Of a stretch of 64,000 nt of DNA, positions 35,696-45,844 are shown one piece after another. The DNA is from Terrimicrobium sacchariphilum (GTDB taxonomy: Bacteria > Verrucomicrobiota > Verrucomicrobiia > Chthoniobacterales > Terrimicrobiaceae), in assembly GCF_001613545.1 (NCBI RefSeq), contig NZ_BDCO01000002.1:3472001-3536000 (forward strand), read 5' to 3'. The notes beneath the pieces are model-generated. The model did no database searches, was not told the origin of the DNA, and worked only from the letters and a program-made list of their open reading frames with translations. The stretch's first letter is position 1. Every line of letters begins with the position of its first letter. Both the position numbers and the translations under genes were made by a program.

Positions 35696-38600
35696 TCAGC
35701 GCACCGTCCACTCCAGATCGAGGGCGAAGCGCTTGGCCTTGATCCGGTAGGGCTCGGTGGTGTCGGGGCCGCAGCTGGCGGTACCGAGGCCGCGATGGGC
35801 GGCGTCGATTGAGAGCCAGACTTCGTCGCGCGGCACGAGGTCGATCGTGTGCTTCGCCTCGGTGAGATCCTGCGCGTGCAGGTGGCTCGCCGAGAAGGCG
35901 ATGGGCGCGGTCGAGGTGACGCGGAGTTCGTTCTCGCCGTTATTCAGCGCGATCCAGCGGGTGTTGCACTTCAGCCCGTGCTCCTGCGGCATCACGTAGG
36001 GCACATACTCATTGGTGACGGTGCTCTGGTGCACGGCCTCCCACGAGGATGCCTGACGGTCGGGGTAATTCTCGAGCGGTCCGAGACCGAGCCAGCTCAG
36101 ATCCTCAAAGCCCGGGGCGACCCGAAAGAGGAGGCCGACGCGCGGCGGATCGGAGATTTCCTTGCCGGTTTCGATCTGGGCCGAGATGCGGACGACGCCC
36201 TCGCCAGGAAGCGACACGCGGTAGCTCCAGGAGAAGTCATCCCATTTCTCGCGGCCCGTGGATTCGAACCGATACGTCCACACCGCGCCCGTGTCCTTCG
36301 ACTGGCGGAAGGTGGAACTCACGAGGCGGGTGACCACCTTGTCGAGGCCCTGCGCCCGGTAGCGGCCGAGCGGCTTCCAGTCCTGGCCGGTCCAAAGTTT
36401 AATGCCGTCGTTGTCGGTCGGAGCGCGCCAGACGTTGAGTTGCGGAGCAGCCGTCAGCACGTCCTCGCCGTGAATGCGGATGAGCGAAAGCCCGCCCTCC
36501 GTCGGATCGAGGATGAGGTCGAGGTCGCCCGTGCGCACCTCGAAGCGGTCGCCAGAGCGCTTGGTGATCTCAAAGCTCGGCACGAGGGCCGGAGCGGCCT
36601 TCGGCTGCGTGAGGATCGAGGCGGGCAGCGCGAGGCTGTCCCAGGCCACGAGGTGGCCCTTGCCGCACCAGTCGGTATCCACGCGGGAGTAGAAGCGCAC
36701 GAGGAGCGAGGCCTTCTCGCCGACGAGTTTTTTCGCCGGAGCCTTCCACGGCACCTTGGCCGAGGAATGCGGGGTGATGTCGGGCAGGCGGAACTTGCCC
36801 GTGCCGGAAACGACGCCGTCGACGAGGAGTTCCCACTCGCACTCGAGCCAGCCGAGGGAGCGGAAGTCGTTCTTGTTCGTGATCTCGATGGCAAGGCCGC
36901 GGCTGTCGACGAGCTTCACGCCGACCGGCTGCGCGAGTTTCTTGAACTCAAACAAGGCGGGGTGCGGGTTGCGATCGGGCCACACCATTCCGTCGCAGAC
37001 GAAATTTGCATCATTCGGCGTGTCGCCATAGTCGCCGCCGTAGACCCAGTACTCCGTGCCATCCTCGGACTTCCGTCGGAGGCCGTGATCGATCCACTCC
37101 CAGATGAACCCGCCCTGCAGGCCCGGAATGGTTTCAAAAAGTTCATAATACTCCGCCAGCCCGCCGTTGCTGTTACCCATGGCGTGCGAATACTCGCACA
37201 TGATGAGCGGGCGTCGCTGGTCGGGATGCGTCGGATCGGTCGCCCACTTCAGCAGGTTCTCCAGACCCGGGTACATCGGACATACGATGTCCGTGACCCT
37301 GTCGCCCATCGCATAAATATGCGTCCAGGGGTGCTGCTCCTCCCGCAATCCCTGAATCCAGATCCCCGGTTCATAATGCAGCGGACGTGTCTCATCACGA
37401 CCGCGCACCCACCCCGCCATGCCTTCCTGATTCGGCCCGAGACCTGTCTCATTGCCCAGCGACCAGAGGATGACCGAAGCGTGGTTTTTATCCCGCTCCA
37501 CCATGCGGACCGCGCGATCGAGGAATGCGGTAGCCCAGCGCGATTCGTGGCCGAGTTGATAATAGTAACCGTGGGCCTCGAGATCGGCCTCGTCGATGAC
37601 GTAAAGACCGAGCTCGTCGCAGAGATCGAGCCAGTACGAGTCGTTCGGGTAATGCGAGCACCGAACGGCGTTGACGTTGAACTGCTTCATCATCAGCGCA
37701 TCGAGGCGCATGGTTTCGCGATCGAGCGCCTTGCCCTGCGTGTCGTGGTGATCGTGGCGGTTCACGCCGTGGATGAGGACGCACTTGCCGTTGACGAGGA
37801 GCTGCCGGTCGCGCACCTCGACGGTGCGGAAGCCGACGCGAGTGGAGGTCGTCTCGACCTTCTCGCCAGACGGGCTGATGAGCGTAACAACCAGCGTGTA
37901 GAGATTCGGAATCTCCGCCGACCACTGGAGAGGCTTGCTCACCGGGAGGGAGAACCTCGCCAGCAGGCGGTCGATGACTCCCGAACGATCGGCGGGAATC
38001 TCCTTCTCGGCCCCCTTTTTCAGGACCGCCTTGCCCTTGGGATCAAAGAGCTGCACGGCGACTTTCCAGCCCACCTCGGGAGAGCCCGGGAAACCCGCGC
38101 GCACGGTGATGTCGAGCAGGCCGTCCTCGTATTCCTCATCCAGCTTGCCCTTGGCAAAGACGTCGGCGATGTACACCGGTGCGGTCGAGTAGAGATAGAC
38201 CTCGCGATGCAGGCCGCCCATCCACCATTGGTCCTGGTCCTCGATAAAGGTGGCGTCCGACCACTTTACGACCACGGCGGCGATCGTATTGACGCGACCG
38301 ACTTTGACGAAGTCCGTGATGTCAAACTCCGAGGGAAGGCGGCAGTCCTTGCCAAAGCCCACCGGCTTTCCATTCACATACAGAAACAGCACGCTCTCCG
38401 CTCCGCCAAAGTGAGTGACCACCCGGCGTCCCTTCCAGTCGCGCGGGATGCGCACCTCACGCACGTACACGCCCGTCGGGTTCTCCTTCGGCACGGTCGG
38501 CGGCTCGTCGTTGAAGGGCATCTGCACGTTGGTGTAGTGCGGCGCGCCGTAGCCCTGGAGCGTCCAGTTGCCCGGCACGGCGACTTTGTCCCAATCCTCG

Positions 38601-38848
38601 CGATCCGTCTCCACCGCTACATCAGCCTCCTTCAGCAACTCGGGGCGGTCGACCATCTTGAAATTCCACTGCCCGTTGAGGAGCTGGAACCACGGGGATT
38701 TCTCGCGGTCGAGCGTGCGGGCGGTGTCCACGTCGGGGAATGGGTAGGCCGTTGCGCGCATTGGCAACCGGGCGGCGCACAGCAACTCGGGTGACGTCCA
38801 GGTGTTGGAGGCGCCGAAACTTAAAAGAGGCAGGAGAGATTGAAACAT
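35696..38848 (-). CDS. GH2 family beta-galactosidase (LacZ type)
   Basis: The 1050-residue protein has the full LacZ five-domain length. The N-terminal block WTSPELL...LPMRATAYPFPD is the usual start of the family, supporting ATG 38848. The acid/base glutamate is in LWSLGNETGLG (E467) and the nucleophile in IMCEYSHAMGNS (E552). C-terminal domain 5 includes DRQASSWEAVHQSTVTNEYV. No signal peptide, so likely cytoplasmic hydrolysis of beta-galactosides. Codon choice looks more GC-biased than its neighbours (many GCG, GAG and ACG codons), which also opens a long antisense frame. Confidence 0.92.
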   Translation of the reverse strand: MFQSLLPLLSFGASNTWTSPELLCAARLPMRATAYPFPDVDTARTLDREKSPWFQLLNGQWNFKMVDRPELLKEADVAVETDREDWDKVAVPGNWTLQGYGAPHYTNVQMPFNDEPPTVPKENPTGVYVREVRIPRDWKGRRVVTHFGGAESVLFLYVNGKPVGFGKDCRLPSEFDITDFVKVGRVNTIAAVVVKWSDATFIEDQDQWWMGGLHREVYLYSTAPVYIADVFAKGKLDEEYEDGLLDITVRAGFPGSPEVGWKVAVQLFDPKGKAVLKKGAEKEIPADRSGVIDRLLARFSLPVSKPLQWSAEIPNLYTLVVTLISPSGEKVETTSTRVGFRTVEVRDRQLLVNGKCVLIHGVNRHDHHDTQGKALDRETMRLDALMMKQFNVNAVRCSHYPNDSYWLDLCDELGLYVIDEADLEAHGYYYQLGHESRWATAFLDRAVRMVERDKNHASVILWSLGNETGLGPNQEGMAGWVRGRDETRPLHYEPGIWIQGLREEQHPWTHIYAMGDRVTDIVCPMYPGLENLLKWATDPTHPDQRRPLIMCEYSHAMGNSNGGLAEYYELFETIPGLQGGFIWEWIDHGLRRKSEDGTEYWVYGGDYGDTPNDANFVCDGMVWPDRNPHPALFEFKKLAQPVGVKLVDSRGLAIEITNKNDFRSLGWLECEWELLVDGVVSGTGKFRLPDITPHSSAKVPWKAPAKKLVGEKASLLVRFYSRVDTDWCGKGHLVAWDSLALPASILTQPKAAPALVPSFEITKRSGDRFEVRTGDLDLILDPTEGGLSLIRIHGEDVLTAAPQLNVWRAPTDNDGIKLWTGQDWKPLGRYRAQGLDKVVTRLVSSTFRQSKDTGAVWTYRFESTGREKWDDFSWSYRVSLPGEGVVRISAQIETGKEISDPPRVGLLFRVAPGFEDLSWLGLGPLENYPDRQASSWEAVHQSTVTNEYVPYVMPQEHGLKCNTRWIALNNGENELRVTSTAPIAFSASHLHAQDLTEAKHTIDLVPRDEVWLSIDAAHRGLGTASCGPDTTEPYRIKAKRFALDLEWTVR

Positions 38849-39088
38849 GATGGTATGGCGAAACGAGATGACTTCAGAAATTTACCACATCGCACTTTTA
38901 GGATGGGAAACCGTCTGTATGTCGACGTCTGGCAGGCGATTCACACCAGGTGGCGGTCGGCCCCCTCTTTCGACAAGACACAGGCATCAGGACTTTACCA
39001 AGACATGCCCCGCATAAGCGGGGACACACGCAAGAGCGTGCATCCATCCGCCTCGGGATATCACCATCTCACAAGACTCTAGTGTCCC

Positions 39089-40978
39089 CTAGGACCGTAC
39101 CCGGCGGCTTCCCGCTCGCACCAAGACCACGCCAAGGCCGAGACCCAGCAACACCCAGGTGGTTGGTTCGGGCACAGCGGTGATATTGACATAGCTGCCT
39201 CCAATATACTCGGTGCTGAAGTTGCTCCCACCAGAGGTGGCGTTATAATCGATCGCCCAATCTTGGCCATTGAAGGAGAAGACTGCGCCATCGGCGAGTT
39301 GGTTCCCGCCGAAGGTGAACAATCCACTGTTCCAAACACCGCTGTAGTTGATGAGAGTGAATGTCGTGTTCTCAGCAAAGGCAACGGGCGATCCGGCGAT
39401 ATTCGTCAGGGTCAGCTCCACGGTACCACTCAGCGAGAGATTACCATTTGCCAGTTGCAGATCCGCGCCAGCGCTCAGAGCGGCGCTGGAGTTCACCTCG
39501 TAGGCAAACTTCGATCCTGCTACAAATGACACCCCGCCGGAAGCAAGGGATTCAATGCTCTCACCAGGTGCCAGCGTACCGCCCAAGGCGACAGAGACAT
39601 CTCCCGTGAAGGCGCCCTTGCCTCCCAATATACCGCCGGAGTTTACTGACACATTACCTGATCCCAAGCCACTTCCAGATGTATTGCTTACGAGGATGGT
39701 GCCCGCATTCACGGTGGTGCCACCCTGATAAGTGTTACTGCCGGAAATCACGAGACGGTTGCCTGAGCTGGCTACCGTGGTGGTAACCCCCCCCACGCCG
39801 GAGATCACACCGGAAAGCGTAAAATTCCTGCCCGTTGAGCTATTGTTATTCTTGAGTTCAATATTGCGATCGATCTGCACGTTTCCAGAATAGGTCGTCC
39901 CGCCGCCGGTATCGGAGTCATAGCTACTCAGGACGGCCGATCCGGAACCATTGCTGGTAAAGCGCGCATCATTAAGAATAGCCCCTCCATTTTGATTAAG
40001 ATTCAGGCTGATATTGCTCGATCCCGTATTGGCATCACCGAGCACGATCACTCCCGTGCCCGCAACCTTTCCCGAGCCATTCAACCTCAGCCCACCCTGG
40101 CTGACCGTCACGCCACCCTCGAAGGTATTATTTGTCCTCCTGAGCACCAGTGTTCCGGCACCCGTCTTCAGGATGCCGCCTGTCCCGGAAATCAAGCCCG
40201 TGCTTATCAGGACGGAACTGGAGGAGGTGTTGAATGTCGCACTCTTGTTCAGAATGATGGAACCCGCCAGCGTATTACCGTTGGCTATGGTGTAGTTGAT
40301 CGAGGCCGTACCGGTTCCTCCCGCGGCCACCGTGATACTTCCAATGTTCATGGCGGCGTTGACGTTCAGGGACAAGGTCGCGTTATTGACACTGCTGTCG
40401 AGGGTCACCGCCACGTTGCGAAAGGCATTTGCGGCATTCATCCCGAGCGTCCCCTCACTCACGGTGATGCCTCCGGTGAATGCGCCGCTCGTGTTGTCCG
40501 TGCTGACATTCAAGGTTCCCGCCCCAGTCTTGTTGATACTGCTACTGCCAGCCAGAACCAGATTGGATCCTCCGATCGCAGCAGTTCCGGTATTGACTGC
40601 GATCGTTGAAGTTCCTCCTCCCGATCCATTGGCGTTCAGAGTCAGAGTGCGCGTACCGGAGCTGGAACCAGTGATGGAGTAGTTATTGACTGGCGCGACC
40701 GTGTCTGTGAACGAGAGGTTCCCGATCGTGCGGTCGGCATCAAGGGTAATGGTGATGCCCCCGGTCAATCCTGCATTAAAATCCGCCGTATAGGTCGCGC
40801 CATTCGCCACCGGGCCGGAGCCGGAATTCCAGTTGGCGATATCCGACCAGTTGCCGCTGGCCGTACTTGTCCATGTGCCATTGTCGGCCCGACCTGCAAC
40901 CTGCGCTAAAGCAAGCACGAGAATACCAAGTGCGACATTCCGGGGAAGTGGGGATCTGTTCATAGATAGTTTCATCAA
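39089..40978 (-). CDS. PEP-CTERM surface protein with beta-strand repeats
   Basis: The 629-residue exported protein has a signal peptide (VALGILVLALAQVAGRADNG), the family opening WTSTASGNWSDIANWNSGSG, and multiple PATR-type units (LVLRRTNNTFEGGVTVSQGG, ISGSNTYQGGTTVNAGTILV). It ends with an exosortase sorting signal: VPEPTTWVLLGLGLGVVLVR then a basic tail. It probably forms a surface beta-helix. It is upstream of GH2 on the same strand. A TTTGG-N4-CCA palindrome lies 97 bases upstream, suggesting control by the GntR/LacI regulator at 57172-58329. An internal ATG at 40963 is an alternative start. Confidence 0.88.
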   Translation of the reverse strand: MMKLSMNRSPLPRNVALGILVLALAQVAGRADNGTWTSTASGNWSDIANWNSGSGPVANGATYTADFNAGLTGGITITLDADRTIGNLSFTDTVAPVNNYSITGSSSGTRTLTLNANGSGGGTSTIAVNTGTAAIGGSNLVLAGSSSINKTGAGTLNVSTDNTSGAFTGGITVSEGTLGMNAANAFRNVAVTLDSSVNNATLSLNVNAAMNIGSITVAAGGTGTASINYTIANGNTLAGSIILNKSATFNTSSSSVLISTGLISGTGGILKTGAGTLVLRRTNNTFEGGVTVSQGGLRLNGSGKVAGTGVIVLGDANTGSSNISLNLNQNGGAILNDARFTSNGSGSAVLSSYDSDTGGGTTYSGNVQIDRNIELKNNNSSTGRNFTLSGVISGVGGVTTTVASSGNRLVISGSNTYQGGTTVNAGTILVSNTSGSGLGSGNVSVNSGGILGGKGAFTGDVSVALGGTLAPGESIESLASGGVSFVAGSKFAYEVNSSAALSAGADLQLANGNLSLSGTVELTLTNIAGSPVAFAENTTFTLINYSGVWNSGLFTFGGNQLADGAVFSFNGQDWAIDYNATSGGSNFSTEYIGGSYVNITAVPEPTTWVLLGLGLGVVLVRAGSRRVRS

Positions 40979-41381
40979 TTTCGGGGGTTAATGCGGCTCT
41001 ATTGGTTCCGACTTTGACAAAATGGTAAAGTGCGGAAAACCGGATGCAAAGGGCCTCGAAAGGACAAACTGGAGATTTGGCGTGCCAATTTTTCGGACAC
41101 CAAAATGCTCAATTTCCCCTTAATCCCTGAGTGCTCGCGCAAAGTCAGTGATGCCTGAGCGTGTCGACCCGCGTTGCTCCATGCCACCAGATACCGAAGG
41201 TCGAAATATTTGTTCCCACCGACCTCGGCAGAAGTTTCCGAAAAGATCGAACGACTAAACCATCATTCAACTTCTGCGCCATAGAGTTCCCGTAAGGATC
41301 CGCCAAATGACCGACGCGATCCGGCTTCCTTAAAGCGCACTGCGGCCCTCGGAATTCCGGCCGGCCCTACGTCGATCCGGA
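40979..41381. promoter_or_regulatory. Upstream region of PEP-CTERM 3
   Basis: The 403-base gap between the GH130 stop and the PEP-CTERM 3 start has no credible ORF. It contains the candidate operator at 41075-41092 and presumably the PEP-CTERM 3 promoter. Confidence 0.45.
41075..41092. promoter_or_regulatory. TTTGG-N4-CCA palindrome, site 1 (candidate operator)
   Basis: ATTTGGCGTGCCAATTTT is the most symmetric of four such sites: TTGG and CCAA arms around CGTG. It is 97 bases upstream of PEP-CTERM 3. Confidence 0.5.
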
Positions 41382-42326
41382 TCACCGGCCTTTGCGACAG
41401 GCTTCAACAACAGCTGAGAGAGAACCTGTCGCCAGACCGACCCGGGTATCGGCCGCCCCATAGTAAACGCGCAGTTCGTCAGCCTCCAGATCGGCAAGAG
41501 CGCCGCATGGGAACACCACGTCGTTTACAGTGCCGCGGGTCTCGTAGTCTTCCTCGGGTGCGAGCAGCCAGCTCTGGGTCTTGCCGATTACCCTCCAGGG
41601 TTCCTCCAGATCCAGGAGGAAGGCGCCGATATGGTAGTGGCTTGCCCCCGCCTGCCAGGCCCAGACGCCATGCATGATGACCAGCCATCCCTCGGGGGTA
41701 CGAATGGGCGGAGTCGGGCCGATCTTGGTAATGTTCCAGATCGAGTAGCCCGGCTTGAGCACAGGACGATAGCATCCCCAATGAACGAGATCCGGGGAGG
41801 AGGAAAGCCAGATCGAGGCCCCTGCGTCATGACCCGGACGCTCAAGGCGGTAGTACTTGCCGCCGATTTTCTCGGGGAAAACCGATGGCACCCGATTGAC
41901 CGGGGCAGCGACGATCTCGATCGGCTGATAGGACTGAAAATCCTCCGTCACCCCCAACAGAGTGAACGGACCCTCGCCATCCTGATAGACTGGGGAGTTA
42001 ATATAATAACGATTTTCAATCTGCGTGATGCGGGCATCGATCAAGGTGCAATTCAGCTTATCAAACGGCGCGGGCGCATCGATCAGATCAATGAGCGGCT
42101 CCGCGCCAATCTCGAAATGCACGCCATCATCGCTCATGGCCACCCAGCCTCCCCGCGCCCTCTTGATCTCCGGCCAGCTCCATTCATAGGCGGAGAGCAG
42201 CAGAACCGTGCGCCCCCGGTACCAGGCTGGACTTGGATTGAAGACCACTGCCGCCTGCGGCATATGCGCAGGCGTTATGATGGGGTTCGCCGGGTGGCGC
42301 TGCAGGATCTGCGTGGCGTTCAACAT
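41382..42326 (-). CDS. GH130 family glycoside phosphorylase/hydrolase
   Basis: ATG 42326 (MLNATQILQRHPANPIITPA) gives the normal GH130 start; the open frame extends 55 codons further into the preceding gene. The 314-residue protein has the five-bladed propeller pattern: HPANPIITP, VVFNPSPAWYRG, the catalytic-Asp region LIDARITQIENRYYI (D97), and a late LDLEEPWRVIGKTQSWLLAP. GH130 enzymes phosphorolyse or hydrolyse beta-mannosides such as mannosyl-glucose or mannosyl-N-acetylglucosamine. The usual EDPR is IDAR here, so the subfamily is unclear. It starts 43 bases after the DUF4838 gene and fits a mannose-containing glycan pathway with the GH38 enzymes. Confidence 0.82.
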   Translation of the reverse strand: MLNATQILQRHPANPIITPAHMPQAAVVFNPSPAWYRGRTVLLLSAYEWSWPEIKRARGGWVAMSDDGVHFEIGAEPLIDLIDAPAPFDKLNCTLIDARITQIENRYYINSPVYQDGEGPFTLLGVTEDFQSYQPIEIVAAPVNRVPSVFPEKIGGKYYRLERPGHDAGASIWLSSSPDLVHWGCYRPVLKPGYSIWNITKIGPTPPIRTPEGWLVIMHGVWAWQAGASHYHIGAFLLDLEEPWRVIGKTQSWLLAPEEDYETRGTVNDVVFPCGALADLEADELRVYYGAADTRVGLATGSLSAVVEACRKGR

Positions 42327-42369
42327 CTGGATTACCGTGGTTTCTATCGGTACAATGGGTCGGAAAATC

Positions 42370-45300
42370 CTATCTGGCCGCACCAGCACCTTCTTTGGCG
42401 CGGACCAGGATGAACCGGTCGACGTAAATGTTCTTAACCTTTTTCGAACCGCCACCGCGAATAAATGTGATCTTGCCATCACTCTGATCAAACCGGAAGG
42501 GGCCGCCGGTCGTCTTGATCAGGTTATATTGGCCTGGTTTGAGCTGGCTAAACTTGATTCCCATGCCGCCTGTCTGGGGAGGATTATTTCCGATGAAAAA
42601 GGCAATCTCATCCGGACCCGCTCCATCCTCGGCCTCCACCCGCACATCGGCATAGATATCCCATAGCCCTTCCTCCGGCAGCTTGTGATGCTTGAGCTGG
42701 ATGAAGGGACCGCTGATGTCGCCCGGCATTTTCACCGTACCGCCATCAGAGGCCAGAGGATCAGGGGTGATCACGATCTTGTCGAAATATCGATTGAAGC
42801 CGATGTCATTGATCTCGACCCAGTCGGCAGGTTGCAGGTTTCGCGCGATCTCCGGAGGCGTGGAGTCCTTGCGCTCCATGTTGATCATCGTGGCAAGCTC
42901 ACCCGTCGCGATCGTCTTGGCCTGACGGAATTGGGTCACCTTCTCATCCTCGATGGTTTTGTTGAACCGCGCCTTGCGATTTTCGTAATCAAGCACGAAG
43001 CCCGTCTTTTCCCGGGCCGCCGCATCGGCGTATTCCTTGCGGCGCACGAGGATGACGTAGTCGACGCACATGCGAGCCTGCCGGACATGCCTGAGATAGG
43101 TGGGATCATTGGCCACCGCGGCTTCAGCCTGGGCAAACAGCGCATCCGCCTTGGTGATAAAATCCAAGGTAAACATTGCGCTGTCGACATTGGTCTTCTC
43201 CCAGATTGCCGCACGAGAACGCACAGACGCCTCGTGCATAAGATCGATGTACTGCTTGAGGTACTTTCCAGCGGGGCCGAAATAACCATCGCAATATTCC
43301 GCCACTGCACCCTGAATATTGGTCTGAGGGTCCCATAGCATCCTTCCCATAAGCCATACGCGGAGAGAGGCAAACTCGGCACTCTTGGTATTCCAGCTTC
43401 CCTCGGCGAAGTATCCAAAGACATTTTCCAGCCCGGATAGCCATCGAATGCTTTCGGCGATGGGATAGATGTTCGGAGTAGGCTGGATGAATCCGTTGAA
43501 GTTGGTGACGTGATCCCAAAGCAGGATGGTCTTGGCAATGCGGTTCCAACCCGCAATGTCTTCACCCAGCTTCTTGTTGCGTCCCTGGTTCAGCGGCGTG
43601 CTGTAGTCCACGTGAATGGTCATCGGATATACGAGGATGTCCTCAGGGATCGCCATGTTGGTGGGAGGAGTAAAGCTCCAGTGGTAGGCGTTGAAGGCCA
43701 GCTTGGCATCGGGCAACACCTTGCGAACCCGCTGTTCCACATCGACCGTCATGTCAACGCGCGGAGCGGACGGAGCCCCGTCATGTTCTTTGGCGAATGC
43801 CGCGCTCGCGGGATCCATGTCCCACCCCCAGTCGTTGTCCATGAAGCCAAACCAGTAGTCGCCGTAGTTCGGCACGCCGCGCAATCGTTCGATGATCCCG
43901 TCGGCCATGATCTGGCGCACCTCGGGATTCATCATTGCGACCTGGCCGCCGGCGAACCAGTCTGGATGCTGGCTCATGTACTGCTTGGGCGGCATGAGCT
44001 GATAAAAGCTGGCTGTGAGACCCGGGCGCTGCCAGGAGCCATCCCAGTGATCAATCTCCGGCGCGGGCAGAATGCTCGCCGCTCCGTGGGAATTTCCGTT
44101 CAGGAGATTGCGGGCGGCAAAGGGCTTGTCCTGCCCCTCGACACTCAGGATCTGGCGAAACTTGAATCGCGGAATTTGCACTTCATTCGGCGCCGCCAGT
44201 TCGATGCTCGGAGAAGAAGGCACATGAGTATAATCGGGACTCAGCCACTTCACGCCCAGCAGGTGATCGAGGAACCAGTTCACGCCATACATCGTGCCTC
44301 CGGGAGTATTTCCCGCGATGACGATATGCTGTCCGACGGTGCGCAGGACAAAACCATCCTCGCCGAGCTTGGCGTAGTCAATATCCGGACAAAGCCTGGC
44401 GGTGAGAGCATTATCCCGGCCCACCACGATCAGCGGACCATCGAGAGGATGTGCATCGTGGGAGAGTAGCTGGAAATTGCCTCCGGTGATCCTGCCGAGG
44501 TAGTCGGCCAGGTCATTGGCGGAATTAAGTTCGATCACGCCGGCGTCCGTTCCGACATGCACCCGATAGAGCGCCCGGCCATTCTCTGCGAGTTTCAGCC
44601 GGGCCGGAGCTGGCGAGGTTCCCACCGCTGCTGCTGCGGCGAGTCCCGCAGCGGCTTCTGCTTCCGGCAGCGCAGGACTCAGCCATTTTGCGGCAAGCTC
44701 CTCGCGGCGCAGCCCGGCCGCTGTCGTCTCCGGTTCCTCCGTGGGCAGCATGCTCACGTCGTCAAAATACGCCACTCCATCCGTGCCATCCTTTTTCCGA
44801 AGATAGATGAGCATTTGCTCTGCAGTGGGCGGTGCCTGCACGACGCACGAGTACTCCTCCCAGCCATGGGTGCCGCCCGTGACAAAGAGCGCCTTCTCTG
44901 TGCGCTTGTCGACATTGACGACATTGGGGCCGAACCATCCGCCCTTGATGGATGCTCCGCGATAGCTGAGCTGTACATAGACGGAGCCTTCCGGGGCGTT
45001 CTCACTACGGATCTTCATCGTGATCTTGTACCGCCTGCCTTCCTCCACAGGACGTCCGTCCTGGCAGAAGAAGCTGCTTGCAACCTTGAGACTCTGGAGC
45101 CCCCCTGCGGGCATTTCCGTCACCACCCCGCCGGTTTTCGCTCCGTTGCCCCACCAGCCCGAGGCTCCCTTTTCAAAGCCGCCATTGGAAACGATCTGTC
45201 CATCAGGCGGCAGCGGCGGAGGCTGCGCCTTGGTCACACCCTCGCTGGTCGGCTCGACCTGGACTTCATCGAAGGCGGCCGTACCCGGAGTGCCGTTGAT

Positions 45301-45837
45301 CTTGCGCAGATACAGCAACATCTGGTCCGCTCCATCCGGCGCACGAACCACAACCGAGTAGTCCTTCCAATCCTGGGTGCCCCCGGCGACGAAGAGCGCC
45401 TTCTCTGTGCGGCCATCCACATTCGCCACGGCAGGCCCGTACCAGCCGGGATTCGCTCCCCCGCCGCGGAAGCTCAGTTGCGCATAGACTGCTCCCTCCG
45501 GCGCCCCCTCACAGCGGATCTTCATGCTGATCTTGTAGTTCTTCCCGCCAGTCACCGGGATGTGATCCTGGCAGACAAAGTCCTCGGCAATCTGCATGCT
45601 TCCAGTCCCTGCGGCAGGTTTGTCGGGAATGACACCGCCGGTCTTGACTCCTTTGCCCCACCAGCCGGATGGCCCATCTTCGAAACCGCCGTTCTTGACG
45701 ATATTCTCCGCCAGTAGTGGGGAGACCGGAACAAAGACCGCCCCTGCAAGAAGGAACACAGAGGCCATCCAGGAAAGTACACGCACGTGTCGGGAGGAGT
45801 TTTTCACAGAATCGGGAATGGAAATGATGGCGGTCAC
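42370..45837 (-). CDS. Secreted DUF4838 protein with tandem carbohydrate-binding domains
   Basis: The 1155-residue protein has a signal region (MASVFLLAGAVFVPVSPLLA). Two tandem copies of a jelly-roll domain of about 150 residues follow (about 45-195 and 215-365), each opening with IVKNGGFEDGPSGWWG-type sequence and ending in a FDEV/FDDV strand. The body shows the DUF4838 pattern (GGTMYGVNWFLDHLLGVKWL, then CDGYFGPAGKYLKQYIDLMH), related in fold to GH20/GH67-type barrels. A C-terminal beta domain follows. It probably acts on a polysaccharide outside the cell; the reaction is unassigned. The gene before it encodes a third copy of the same binding domain. Confidence 0.82.
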   Translation of the reverse strand: MTAIISIPDSVKNSSRHVRVLSWMASVFLLAGAVFVPVSPLLAENIVKNGGFEDGPSGWWGKGVKTGGVIPDKPAAGTGSMQIAEDFVCQDHIPVTGGKNYKISMKIRCEGAPEGAVYAQLSFRGGGANPGWYGPAVANVDGRTEKALFVAGGTQDWKDYSVVVRAPDGADQMLLYLRKINGTPGTAAFDEVQVEPTSEGVTKAQPPPLPPDGQIVSNGGFEKGASGWWGNGAKTGGVVTEMPAGGLQSLKVASSFFCQDGRPVEEGRRYKITMKIRSENAPEGSVYVQLSYRGASIKGGWFGPNVVNVDKRTEKALFVTGGTHGWEEYSCVVQAPPTAEQMLIYLRKKDGTDGVAYFDDVSMLPTEEPETTAAGLRREELAAKWLSPALPEAEAAAGLAAAAAVGTSPAPARLKLAENGRALYRVHVGTDAGVIELNSANDLADYLGRITGGNFQLLSHDAHPLDGPLIVVGRDNALTARLCPDIDYAKLGEDGFVLRTVGQHIVIAGNTPGGTMYGVNWFLDHLLGVKWLSPDYTHVPSSPSIELAAPNEVQIPRFKFRQILSVEGQDKPFAARNLLNGNSHGAASILPAPEIDHWDGSWQRPGLTASFYQLMPPKQYMSQHPDWFAGGQVAMMNPEVRQIMADGIIERLRGVPNYGDYWFGFMDNDWGWDMDPASAAFAKEHDGAPSAPRVDMTVDVEQRVRKVLPDAKLAFNAYHWSFTPPTNMAIPEDILVYPMTIHVDYSTPLNQGRNKKLGEDIAGWNRIAKTILLWDHVTNFNGFIQPTPNIYPIAESIRWLSGLENVFGYFAEGSWNTKSAEFASLRVWLMGRMLWDPQTNIQGAVAEYCDGYFGPAGKYLKQYIDLMHEASVRSRAAIWEKTNVDSAMFTLDFITKADALFAQAEAAVANDPTYLRHVRQARMCVDYVILVRRKEYADAAAREKTGFVLDYENRKARFNKTIEDEKVTQFRQAKTIATGELATMINMERKDSTPPEIARNLQPADWVEINDIGFNRYFDKIVITPDPLASDGGTVKMPGDISGPFIQLKHHKLPEEGLWDIYADVRVEAEDGAGPDEIAFFIGNNPPQTGGMGIKFSQLKPGQYNLIKTTGGPFRFDQSDGKITFIRGGGSKKVKNIYVDRFILVRAKEGAGAAR

Positions 45838-45844
45838 GGGCTTG

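Noticed and set aside
36250-36290. GGATTCGAACC sequence resembling a tRNA T-arm
   Set aside because: It lies inside the GH2 coding frame, and no cloverleaf can be formed around it.
35849-38794. 981-codon open frame on the + strand opposite the GH2 gene
   Set aside because: It is fully antisense to an enzyme with all catalytic motifs, has an Arg/His/Asp-rich composition typical of antisense translation and matches no family.
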